The position numbers and the translations under genes are program-made. Positions 57,821 to 64,000 of a stretch of 64,000 bases of DNA are shown here, piece by piece. A model generated the notes under the pieces. That model had not been told where the DNA came from. It worked only from the letters and a program-made list of their open reading frames with translations, and searched no databases. Source of the stretch: Ferrovibrio sp046297895 (GTDB lineage: Bacteria > Pseudomonadota > Alphaproteobacteria > Ferrovibrionales > Ferrovibrionaceae); NCBI RefSeq assembly GCF_046297895.1, contig NZ_JBKBHC010000001.1, positions 248,001 to 312,000 of the forward strand. The letters run 5' to 3'. Every line of letters starts with the position of its first letter. Positions within the stretch are counted from its first letter, which is position 1.

Positions 57821-58231
57821 ATGTTCACCCTGCATGACCAGTTGCGCCGGGACACTCTTCCGGTCTGCCGCATGAAGCTCTGCCTCGTGCAGTTGATGAA
57901 TGATGCCCAGTACCCCTGGCTGGTGCTGATCCCGACGGTGGAGAACATCACCGAAATTCACGAATTGACCGAGAAGCAGCGCAAGCTGCTGATCAACGAG
58001 ATCGCCCAGGCCCAGCGGGTGCTGCAATACTGCTTCGAACCGCACAAGCTGAATGTTGGCGCCCTTGGCAATATGGTGCCCCAGCTTCATGTTCATGTCG
58101 TCGCCCGGTTCCGCGAAGATCCGGCCTGGCCGGGCCCGATCTGGGGCAAATTGCCCTCCCGGCCCTACGAGGATGCCGCCCTGCGCAGCACCATCGCCCG
58201 CCTGCAGAACGCCTTCATCACCCGCGTCTGA
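57821..58231 (+). CDS. HIT domain protein
   Basis: A 136-residue histidine-triad protein that hydrolyses nucleotide conjugates such as diadenosine tetraphosphate or AMP esters. The triad reads Q-L-H-V-H-V-V: the first histidine is glutamine, a common change in alphaproteobacterial members that keeps the catalytic histidine. The N-terminus is as in the ~130-residue family. It starts 75 bases from the divergent RlmI-like gene and is followed by SemiSWEET at 17 bases, perhaps one transcript. Confidence 0.92.
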   Translation: MFTLHDQLRRDTLPVCRMKLCLVQLMNDAQYPWLVLIPTVENITEIHELTEKQRKLLINEIAQAQRVLQYCFEPHKLNVGALGNMVPQLHVHVVARFREDPAWPGPIWGKLPSRPYEDAALRSTIARLQNAFITRV

Positions 58232-58248
58232 CCGCCTATACTGCGGCC

Positions 58249-58551
58249 ATGCCCTCTGAACTTGTCGAGTCCACCGGCCTCGTCGCCGGTTTCCTCACCA
58301 CCCTGGCCTATGTGCCCCAGGTGCTGAAAGTTTGGCGCAGCCGCACCGCACGCGATATCTCGCTGATCATGTTCCTGCTGATGAATGCCGGCATCGCGTT
58401 GTGGCTGGTCTACGGCCTGATGATCGGCTCGCCTGGCCTGATCGCCGCCAACCTGGTCACGCTGTGCCTCACTGCGGCCGTACTGGCCGCCAAGCTCAAA
58501 TTCGATCGGCCGCGGAACCGCAAGGCCGAACACGCCGGATCTCAGGACTAG
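58249..58551 (+). CDS. SemiSWEET sugar transporter
   Basis: A 100-residue membrane protein with three helices, one PQ-loop repeat: L-A-Y-V-P-Q-V-L-K-V-W-R-S-R near residue 19, with the conserved P-Q in helix 1, and F-L-L-M-N-A-G-I-A-L-W in helix 2 with the asparagine that lines the sugar site. SemiSWEETs act as dimers that let sugars cross the inner membrane without energy. It lies between a HIT gene and an orphan TAXI binding protein. Substrate and direction are unknown. Confidence 0.92.
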   Translation: MPSELVESTGLVAGFLTTLAYVPQVLKVWRSRTARDISLIMFLLMNAGIALWLVYGLMIGSPGLIAANLVTLCLTAAVLAAKLKFDRPRNRKAEHAGSQD

Positions 58552-58589
58552 TCACGGAACCTTTGCTGGCCAGTCCCCGGCGGCCGGCG

Positions 58590-58595
58590 TATAAT
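58590..58595 (+). promoter_or_regulatory. consensus -10 box placed for a leaderless mRNA
   Basis: TATAAT ends six bases before the ATG of the TAXI binding protein at 58602, the same spacing as at 15509. No ribosome site is present. The gap from SemiSWEET is 50 bases. Confidence 0.45.
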
Positions 58596-58601
58596 AAAAC
58601 T

Positions 58602-59633
58602 ATGCGCCGCCGCGATTTCCTTGCCAGCACGATCGCCTCGGGCCTGACCATCGGCTCGAGCCTGGCATTGGCACAGGAAAGGCCCGCCCCGGCCGCGCCC
58701 GTCACCGGCGGCTTTTTCCGCATCCTCACCGGCTCGGCCCACACCACCGCCTTCCCGGTCGGCGTCACCATCGCCTCCGCCATCTCCAATCCGCCGGGCA
58801 GCCGGCCCTGCGAGAAGGGCGGCTCCTGCGGCGTACCCGGCATGATCGCGGTGGCGCTGTCCAGTGCAGGATCGGTCGCCAATCTCGCCGCAGTCGGCAA
58901 CGAGAGCATCGAATCAGGCTTCGCCCAGGCCGACCTAGTATACAGCGCCTGGCAGGGTGAAGGACTGTATTTCCGGCGCGCCAAGCAGGCCAATCTCAGG
59001 GTGCTGGCAAACCTCTATCCTGAGACCGTGCACTTGGTGGTGCGGCGCGGCAGCGGTATTGCCGAATTGCGCGACTTGGTTGGAAAGCGCGTCTCGATCG
59101 ATCGCGCCGGCTCTGGTACCCGCTTCAATGCCGAGATCATTCTGGCAGCGTATGGCGTTCGGCTGCAGCAGCTGAAGATGCTCGAGGTCGACCCGGGTGA
59201 GGCGGCAGATCTGATGGCGCGTAACGAATTGGACGCCTTCTTCCTGATCTCGGGCCAGCCAGCGCCCACGGTGGGCGACCTGACCGACCGCGGCATCGCC
59301 GATCTGGTGCCGCTGGCCGGCCGGCAGATTGAAGGTGCTCTGCGCCGCCATCATTTTTTCAGCCGGGACCTGATCCCCGCCTCCACCTATGCCGGTGTAG
59401 ACCAAACCGAAACACTGAGCATCGGCATGCAATGGGTGGTGCCGGAGAGTCTGGATGCGGATCTGGCCTACGAGATCCTCCGTGCCCTGTGGCATCCACA
59501 AAACCGCCGCATCCTCGATGCCGGCCCGGCCATGGCACAGAAGATCAGGCTGGGGACCGCCCTGCTGGGCGTCTCGACCCCGCTGCACCGCGGCGCCGAA
59601 AGGTTTTACCGCGAAATGAAGCTGATCACCTGA
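58602..59633 (+). CDS. TAXI family TRAP solute-binding protein, orphan, Tat-exported
   Basis: A 343-residue TAXI binding protein without a permease nearby. The N-terminus M-R-R-R-D-F-L-A-S is a twin-arginine signal, unlike the Sec signal of the copy at 48564, so it is likely exported folded. The mature start G-F-F-R-I-L-T-G-S-A is TAXI-like; a subclass insert with a cysteine pair (C-E-K-G-G-S-C) lies near residue 70. Either it serves a permease elsewhere (perhaps the one at 45433) or it is a sensory binding protein. It has its own leaderless-type promoter. Confidence 0.9.
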   Translation: MRRRDFLASTIASGLTIGSSLALAQERPAPAAPVTGGFFRILTGSAHTTAFPVGVTIASAISNPPGSRPCEKGGSCGVPGMIAVALSSAGSVANLAAVGNESIESGFAQADLVYSAWQGEGLYFRRAKQANLRVLANLYPETVHLVVRRGSGIAELRDLVGKRVSIDRAGSGTRFNAEIILAAYGVRLQQLKMLEVDPGEAADLMARNELDAFFLISGQPAPTVGDLTDRGIADLVPLAGRQIEGALRRHHFFSRDLIPASTYAGVDQTETLSIGMQWVVPESLDADLAYEILRALWHPQNRRILDAGPAMAQKIRLGTALLGVSTPLHRGAERFYREMKLIT

Positions 59634-59646
59634 TCCGGGGGCGGCC

Positions 59647-60309
59647 TCAGGGCTCAGGAAGCGGTTGCTCCTGTGCGGCCGCGGCAATCCACTCCTGCAT
59701 CGCAGGCAGCGCATAGATGGCGTCGACATAGGCTGCGCTTACCGGATCGAGCGATACGCCATAGGTGCGGAATCGGGTTGCCACCGGGGCATACATGCAA
59801 TCGGCGAGGCTGAAGCGGCCAAACAAGAAATCGCCGCTGCCATCCCCGCTTTTTTCGCCAAAACGACCGCGGCAATCCTGCCATATCTGCTGAATGCGGG
59901 CGATGTCGTGCCGGGCTTCATCCGAGGGTATCCCCGGTGCCTTGCCCAGTCGGCAAATATCCATCGGCAGATCGCGGCGCAGTGCGGTAAAACCCGAATG
60001 CATCTCGCTCATCACGCTGCGGGCAACCGCACGGGCACGACGGTCCTCGGGTAGTAGCTTCGCTTCGGGCCAGGTCTCGGCGACGTATTCGCAGATGGCC
60101 AGGCTGTCCCATATCAACAGGTCGCCATGCTTGAGCACCGGCAGTTTGCCCGCGGCGGAATACCCCAGGATCTTTGCCTTGGTCTCGGCCTGACGCAGGA
60201 CGATCAGGGCCTCGTCGAAAGCCTGGCCGGTGGCCTTCAGCGCCAGCCATGGCCGCAGGCTCCAGCTCGAGTAATTCTTGTTGCCGATGACAAGGGTAAG
60301 ATCGCTCAC
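59647..60309 (-). CDS. glutathione S-transferase
   Basis: A 220-residue GST with an N-terminal thioredoxin fold and a C-terminal helical domain. The first strand ends in N-K-N-Y-S-S-W-S, where a serine or tyrosine activates glutathione, and W-D-S-L-A-I-C-E-Y near 66-74 binds the gamma-glutamyl part. It resembles the MAAI/YfcF-like group and could isomerise or dehalogenate. The GTG at 60309 has AGGAG six bases upstream. It converges on the TAXI gene and is divergent from the peptidase. Confidence 0.92.
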   Translation of the reverse strand: MSDLTLVIGNKNYSSWSLRPWLALKATGQAFDEALIVLRQAETKAKILGYSAAGKLPVLKHGDLLIWDSLAICEYVAETWPEAKLLPEDRRARAVARSVMSEMHSGFTALRRDLPMDICRLGKAPGIPSDEARHDIARIQQIWQDCRGRFGEKSGDGSGDFLFGRFSLADCMYAPVATRFRTYGVSLDPVSAAYVDAIYALPAMQEWIAAAAQEQPLPEP

Positions 60310-60418
60310 GGGGGGCTCCTGGTTGTGGCCGCGTATTTCGTTCCGGTCGCGCAGCCCTTATAAACGAGACAGGTCAATTCGCACAGACATTGCCATACCC
60401 ATCATTTCCGAGGCACCA

Positions 60419-61792
60419 GTGACCGCAACCCTTACTGCCAAGGCCGCCGTCGCCATCCCCGTCGACACCTTCACTGCCAAACAATGGCCGGCCCGCATGG
60501 CGCGCGAGAAGGCGCCGGTGCCCGGCCTGGCCGAAAGCCAGGGCTTCAAGGCCAAGCCTGGCCAGGTGCTGGTGCTGCCGGATGCTAAAACCGGTAGGCC
60601 CGCCCGCGTGATCGCCGGCCTGCCCGAGCAGCCCGACCTGTGGTCCTATGCCGCCATCGCCGCCGTTCTACCCAGCGGCGAATACCGGCTAACCGACGGC
60701 AAAGCCGGCGATGCGGCGGCGCTTGGATGGGCACTCGCGAATTACCGTTTCGACCGCTACAGAAAGATCGAGAGGAAGTCCGCCCGCCTGATCTGGCCGG
60801 CGAAGGCCAACAAGCAGCGCGTCGTCGCGCTTTATGACGGCATCGTGCTGGCCCGCGATCTGATCAATACCCCGGCCGGGGACATGGGCCCGGCCGAATT
60901 GGCTGAGGCCGCGCGGGCCATTGCACTGATCGGCGGGGCGGAATTCAGTTGCATCATCGGCGAGGAATTGCTGGAGCGGAACTATCCGATGATCCATGCG
61001 GTGGGCCGGGCCTCGCATCGCCTGCCGCGCCTGATCGACATGCGTTGGGGCAACCCCAAGCACCCGAAACTCACCCTGGTCGGCAAGGGCGTCTGTTTCG
61101 ATACTGGTGGCCTGGATATCAAGCCCTCCTCCGGCATGCTGCTGATGAAGAAGGACATGGGCGGCGCCGCGGTGATGCTGGGCCTGTCTGCCGCCATCAT
61201 GGCGATGAAGCTGCCGGTGCGGCTGCGCGTGCTGATCGGCGCGGTGGAAAACAGCATATCGGGCAATGCATTCCGCCCGGGCGACGTGCTGCCCAGCCGC
61301 AAAGGGCTGACGGTGGAAATCGGCAATACCGATGCCGAGGGTCGCCTGGTGCTGGGCGATGCGCTGGCCGAGGCCGATTCCGAGAAGCCCGACTGGCTGA
61401 TCGATGCCGCCACGCTGACCGGCGCGGCGCGCGTCGCCGTCGGACCTGACCTGCCCGCGCTGTTCTCGACCGACGATGTCATGGCCCAGGCCCTGCTGGA
61501 TGCGGGGCTCACCGTAGGTGATCCGCTGTGGCGCCTGCCGTTGCACCAGCCCTATCGCGAATACATCGAGGGCAAGGTGGGTGATCTTAGCAATTCGGGA
61601 GATACGCCTTTTGCCGGTTCAATCACGGCGGCCCTATTCCTGAAGGAATTCGTGACAAAGACGAAATCCTATGCCCATCTCGACATGTTCGCCTGGAACC
61701 CTAAAGCCCGCCCCGGCCGGCCACTCGGCGCCGAGGCCACGGGTCTGCGCGCTCTCTATGCCGCAATCGAGAAACGCTACGGCAAGCGCTGA
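60419..61792 (+). CDS. leucyl aminopeptidase family protein (M17)
   Basis: A 457-residue two-zinc aminopeptidase. The catalytic domain has V-G-K-G-V-C-F-D-T-G-G-L (lysine and first aspartate), M-K-K-D-M-G-G-A and the family signature N-T-D-A-E-G-R-L; the N-terminal domain is reduced, as in the PepA-related alphaproteobacterial type. It removes N-terminal residues from peptides in the cytosol. The start is GTG at 60419 with GAGG five bases upstream. The longer frame from 60278 enters the GST leader and was rejected. Confidence 0.93.
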   Translation: MTATLTAKAAVAIPVDTFTAKQWPARMAREKAPVPGLAESQGFKAKPGQVLVLPDAKTGRPARVIAGLPEQPDLWSYAAIAAVLPSGEYRLTDGKAGDAAALGWALANYRFDRYRKIERKSARLIWPAKANKQRVVALYDGIVLARDLINTPAGDMGPAELAEAARAIALIGGAEFSCIIGEELLERNYPMIHAVGRASHRLPRLIDMRWGNPKHPKLTLVGKGVCFDTGGLDIKPSSGMLLMKKDMGGAAVMLGLSAAIMAMKLPVRLRVLIGAVENSISGNAFRPGDVLPSRKGLTVEIGNTDAEGRLVLGDALAEADSEKPDWLIDAATLTGAARVAVGPDLPALFSTDDVMAQALLDAGLTVGDPLWRLPLHQPYREYIEGKVGDLSNSGDTPFAGSITAALFLKEFVTKTKSYAHLDMFAWNPKARPGRPLGAEATGLRALYAAIEKRYGKR

Positions 61793-61803
61793 ACATCGCT
61801 TGG

Positions 61804-61836
61804 TCACAACCTTGTCACAGCCGTCACAGCCTTGTC
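61804..61836 (+). repeat. direct repeats upstream of the small membrane gene
   Basis: TCACAACCTTGTC (61804-61816) and TCACAGCCTTGTC (61824-61836) repeat at 20 bases. Within this, TGGTCAC-AACC-TTGTCAC resembles two half-sites of a Pho box at 11-base spacing. The repeats lie 60-90 bases before the ATG at 61897. Confidence 0.4.
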
Positions 61837-61865
61837 GGCGGCGGATCGATGCCGTTGCGTCTAGC

Positions 61866-61890
61866 CTCCACGCATTCCCCTTGCGTGGAG
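61866..61890 (+). promoter_or_regulatory. hairpin that buries the ribosome site of the small membrane gene
   Basis: CTCCACGCA (61866-61874) pairs perfectly over 9 bp with TGCGTGGAG (61882-61890), loop of seven. The GGAG at 61887-61890 is the ribosome site of the gene at 61897, six bases downstream. Translation would need this stem to open, by heat, a protein or a small RNA. Confidence 0.6.
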
Positions 61891-61896
61891 ACCGTC

Positions 61897-62088
61897 ATGA
61901 CTTCGCCCACGACTTCGCCCGGCGCCGTTTTCTTCTTGGCCCTGGCCATTATCCTGTTTTTCTTGGTGGCAGACGGACTTGTGAGCTGGGGCGCAATCGA
62001 CTGGACCGAGGCCGCCGGCATCGCTGCCCTATTCAGCGCCCTGCCCTTGATGCGGGCCCTGCGCGATCTGCGCCGACAGGATTTCTGA
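61897..62088 (+). CDS. small membrane protein of unknown function
   Basis: A 63-residue protein with one long hydrophobic helix (about 9-31, F-F-L-A-L-A-I-I-L-F-F-L-V-A), a short acidic turn (D-W-T-E) and a second shorter hydrophobic segment, ending in a basic tail (R-A-L-R-D-L-R-R). This fits a two-helix inner-membrane protein. No family is recognised. ATG at 61897 has GGAG six bases upstream, but that site is locked in a hairpin. It ends one base before the TfoX-like gene on the other strand. Confidence 0.7.
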   Translation: MTSPTTSPGAVFFLALAIILFFLVADGLVSWGAIDWTEAAGIAALFSALPLMRALRDLRRQDF

Positions 62089-62505
62089 TCAGTTCTTCCT
62101 GACGCGATTCCTCGCCGCGGCGCGCTTCGCCAAAACCTGTCCTGCCTTGGACCGCTTCGGCTTATTCGGCTTGGCCGTGCGACGCGAGGCAGCCAGCGCA
62201 TCCCTTACCCAGTCGCGCAGCTCGGCCGGATCGAGCAGCACATCCTCGGGCAGTTCGTACCAGCGTTCGATCGCCTGCTGCACGTCCTTGCGGCTGTATC
62301 GGAACGGCCCCATGCCGGCTTCGATGAACCGCGGCCGGGTCTGATCGTCGACCACAAAATAGAGCGTACCGCGCAGGATCACGCCAAACAGATCTCCGTC
62401 GATGCGCAGACCGCTGCCGCCGAACAGCCGCTCACGCGTCACCGGTCCGGCCCGGGCCGCATTCAGGCAATCCAAGGCATAGGCGGTGAAATCGTCAGCC
62501 GGCAT
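62089..62505 (-). CDS. TfoX/Sxy family N-terminal domain protein
   Basis: A 138-residue protein consisting of the TfoX N-terminal domain only: R-L-F-G-G-S-G-L-R-I-D-G-D-L-F-G-V near residue 25 and Y-F-V-V-D near 49. In enteric bacteria full-length Sxy activates competence genes with CRP; stand-alone N-domains of this type have no known role. The C-terminal 30 residues are highly basic (K-P-N-K-P-K-R-S-K-A-G), perhaps for nucleic-acid binding. It converges on the small membrane gene. Confidence 0.85.
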   Translation of the reverse strand: MPADDFTAYALDCLNAARAGPVTRERLFGGSGLRIDGDLFGVILRGTLYFVVDDQTRPRFIEAGMGPFRYSRKDVQQAIERWYELPEDVLLDPAELRDWVRDALAASRRTAKPNKPKRSKAGQVLAKRAAARNRVRKN

Positions 62506-62617
62506 GACCTGTGGGCTCCGCAGATATGTTCTTTATATGTTCTAATCTTTTTTGGTGTTTCTGGCCATCGTAAATCTAGGTCTCGGTCGACCGATATGGG
62601 GATGACCCTGTCGCAGA

Positions 62618-63382
62618 TCAGGCCCTGGCGGCGCGGCGGGCCAGCTTGTGGCTGTACATCATCTGGTCGGCGGCGGCCAAGGCCGAGCCCGGATCCTCGC
62701 CGGGCTTGAGCGGATAGACGCCATAGGCGGCATCCAGCGGCAGGCTCTTGCCTTCCCAATGCAGCGGCCGGCGGCGGATCGCCTCGGCCAGTTGATCGGC
62801 CTTCTCGCGGCCCTGCTGGGCATCAGTCTCGCTTAAGATCACGCCGTATTCGTCGCCGCCCAGGCGGGCGATAACATCCACTTCACGGGTATTGTCCAGC
62901 AGGATCTGGCCCACCTGGATCAGGGCGGCATCGCCAGCGGCATGGCCGTATTTGTCATTGATTTCCTTCAGGCCATTCAGGTCGAAGTAGATCAGGCAGG
63001 ACGGCCGGTTGTAGCGCTCGACATGGGCCATGGCGCGAGAGAGCTCGCGCACGAAGGCACGGCGGTTGTAAAGCGGGGTCAAGGTATCGCGGTCGGCCAG
63101 CCGCTCCAGCTCGGCCAGACGGTGACGGGTGCGGTTCAGCTCGTTGCGTAGTTGGTCGACCTCGCCCATCAGCCGCATGATGGCGTCGCGCACGCGCGGT
63201 GTGAGTTCGGGCTCGGGAATGCCCATCACAGTCGCGGTGGCCGCTGGCTGGGCTACGGTCTGGGGCGGAGTGGCCGCCTGCGTAGCCGTCACGGCAATCG
63301 GGCGCGCGCCGCCGCCCGACGCCCCGATAGGCGCGGCGCCGGGCCCGAGCCCTGCCGGTCGACGATCCTCGATCTTGGTCAT
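62618..63382 (-). CDS. GGDEF domain diguanylate cyclase
   Basis: A 254-residue cytosolic diguanylate cyclase. A disordered, alanine/proline-rich N-terminus (1-55) and a coiled coil (about 62-95) lead to the GGDEF domain with G-G-D-E-Y (175-179), which fits the active consensus. The inhibitory site R-E-V-D (166-169) lies five residues upstream, so c-di-GMP should feed back on it. There is no sensor domain, and the coiled coil probably sets dimerisation. It is divergent from purE with 169 bases between. Confidence 0.93.
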   Translation of the reverse strand: MTKIEDRRPAGLGPGAAPIGASGGGARPIAVTATQAATPPQTVAQPAATATVMGIPEPELTPRVRDAIMRLMGEVDQLRNELNRTRHRLAELERLADRDTLTPLYNRRAFVRELSRAMAHVERYNRPSCLIYFDLNGLKEINDKYGHAAGDAALIQVGQILLDNTREVDVIARLGGDEYGVILSETDAQQGREKADQLAEAIRRRPLHWEGKSLPLDAAYGVYPLKPGEDPGSALAAADQMMYSHKLARRAARA

Positions 63383-63495
63383 GCTCCGCCTGGTCGGACG
63401 GTATCCTGCCTTAGTCTTGCCTCGGCAGGCGTTAACAAATCATGGATCGGCCGGCCTGGCCACCATGGCCGCTGAAAGCTGGCGCCCAGCACCGC

Positions 63496-63523
63496 TTTAC
63501 AGCCCAACCCCGCCCCCTATAAT
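63496..63523 (+). promoter_or_regulatory. sigma-70 promoter of purE
   Basis: TTTACA (63496-63501) and a perfect TATAAT (63518-63523) are 16 bases apart. The start would be near 63530, leaving a leader of about 22 bases with AGGAG before the ATG. No room for a PurR-type riboswitch. Confidence 0.7.
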
Positions 63524-63551
63524 CCGCCGCTTTCCACAACAGGAGCAAACG

Positions 63552-64000
63552 ATGGCGGCGCGTAAAGGTTCGTCCGGTCAAAAGCCTTTGGTGGGCATCA
63601 TCATGGGCAGCCAGTCTGACTGGGCGACCATGGAACATGCCGCCGAAATCCTGAAGGCGCTTAAGGTGCCGGCCGAGCATCGCATCGTGTCGGCCCATCG
63701 CACCCCTCAACGCCTTTACGATTACGCCCACAGCGCGGCCGGCAGAGGCATCCAAGTCATCATCGCCGGCGCCGGCGGTGCCGCTCACCTGCCCGGCATG
63801 GCCGCTGCCATGACCCATCTGCCGGTGTTGGGCGTGCCGGTGGAAAGCAAGGCGCTCAAGGGACTCGACTCCCTGCTGTCGATCCAGCAGATGCCGGGCG
63901 GCATCCCGGTGGGAGCACTCGCCGTTGGCAAGGCCGGTGCGATCAATGCCGGCCTGCTGGCCGCCGCCATCCTGGCCCTGAATGACCCGGCCCTGTCCAA
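63552..64000 (+). CDS. purE: N5-carboxyaminoimidazole ribonucleotide mutase, 5' part
   Basis: The first 149 codons of purE; the gene runs off the right edge with its last residues missing. PurE moves the carboxyl group from N5-CAIR to give CAIR in purine synthesis. G-I-I-M-G-S-Q-S-D-W near 15-24, S-A-H-R-T-P near 48 and A-G-G-A-A-H-L-P-G-M near 75 are the substrate-binding motifs; the class I length (~160) implies that only about 10-15 residues are cut. AGGAG lies six bases before the ATG. purK usually follows. Confidence 0.95.
   Translation, partial: MAARKGSSGQKPLVGIIMGSQSDWATMEHAAEILKALKVPAEHRIVSAHRTPQRLYDYAHSAAGRGIQVIIAGAGGAAHLPGMAAAMTHLPVLGVPVESKALKGLDSLLSIQQMPGGIPVGALAVGKAGAINAGLLAAAILALNDPALS

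Noticed and set aside
1..64000. CRISPR arrays, insertion sequences, prophage, rRNA, toxin-antitoxin or restriction systems
   Set aside because: None of their hallmarks (regular spaced repeats, transposase or integrase motifs, terminal repeats) is visible in the window.

Overview
The window is GC-rich, densely packed chromosomal DNA with no insertion sequence, prophage, CRISPR array or rRNA. Its gene content points to an alphaproteobacterium of Rhodospirillales type: a kdsD-lptC-lptA-lptB-rpoN-hpf-ptsN block, an Hsp20/DUF1150 pair, DUF1285 next to moxR/DUF58, and GH17 fused to GT2. The genus cannot be fixed from this sequence (a Ferrovibrio-like organism is a guess). I annotate 63 protein genes, two of them cut by the window edges (DUF1285 and purE), and one tRNA-Leu(CAG).

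Layout. 0-7 kb: DUF1285 divergent from a four-gene, overlapping MoxR / DUF58 / BatA-DUF4159 / VWA-like operon, probably an envelope or assembly machine of unknown job. 7-13 kb: a GNAT pair, LysR divergent from wrbA with a perfect inverted-repeat operator, a pirin and a large MscS channel. 13-21 kb: a TVP38 membrane protein with a MerA/Lpd-like flavoenzyme, an orphan leaderless histidine kinase, a lipoprotein, a class III cyclase with SRPBCC and zinc-ribbon parts, and a 3-hydroxyacyl-CoA dehydrogenase. 21-30 kb: Hsp20 under a probable sigma-32 promoter and ROSE-like RNA thermometer, then the minus-strand LPS-transport / sigma-54 / PTS-Ntr block, which carries a carbonic anhydrase and a 2-oxoglutarate dioxygenase inserted between rpoN and hpf. 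A sigma-54-type promoter sits in front of kdsD. tRNA-Leu lies just upstream of rnd.

30-42 kb is a catabolic island: an LhgO-like oxidase, two SMP-30 lactonases, an FAH-type hydrolase, a PF04199 cyclase, a GntR regulator, a TRAP importer (DctPQM), a cupin and acetoacetyl-CoA synthetase. Read together they suggest uptake of an unknown acid or lactone, ring opening, C-C cleavage and capture of acetoacetate as acetoacetyl-CoA. 42-48.5 kb: an exporter, an orphan Tat-exported molybdenum hydroxylase large subunit, and a TAXI-type TRAP operon with DUF1850. 48.6-53.2 kb: two GH17 proteins, one fused to a GT2 synthase, probably making and remodelling a beta-glucan. 53-64 kb: Lrp divergent from a DMT exporter/VOC/aminotransferase run, RlmI-like methyltransferase, HIT protein, SemiSWEET, an orphan leaderless TAXI binding protein, GST, M17 peptidase, a small membrane protein whose ribosome site is buried in a hairpin, TfoX-like protein, a diguanylate cyclase and purE.

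The best candidates for something undescribed are the acetoacetate-forming TRAP island, the GH17 / GH17-GT2 pair, the sigma-54 promoter feeding an operon that contains rpoN, the Hsp20 RNA thermometer and the hairpin-masked small protein. All functional statements are inferred from sequence motifs and context; no database search was run.
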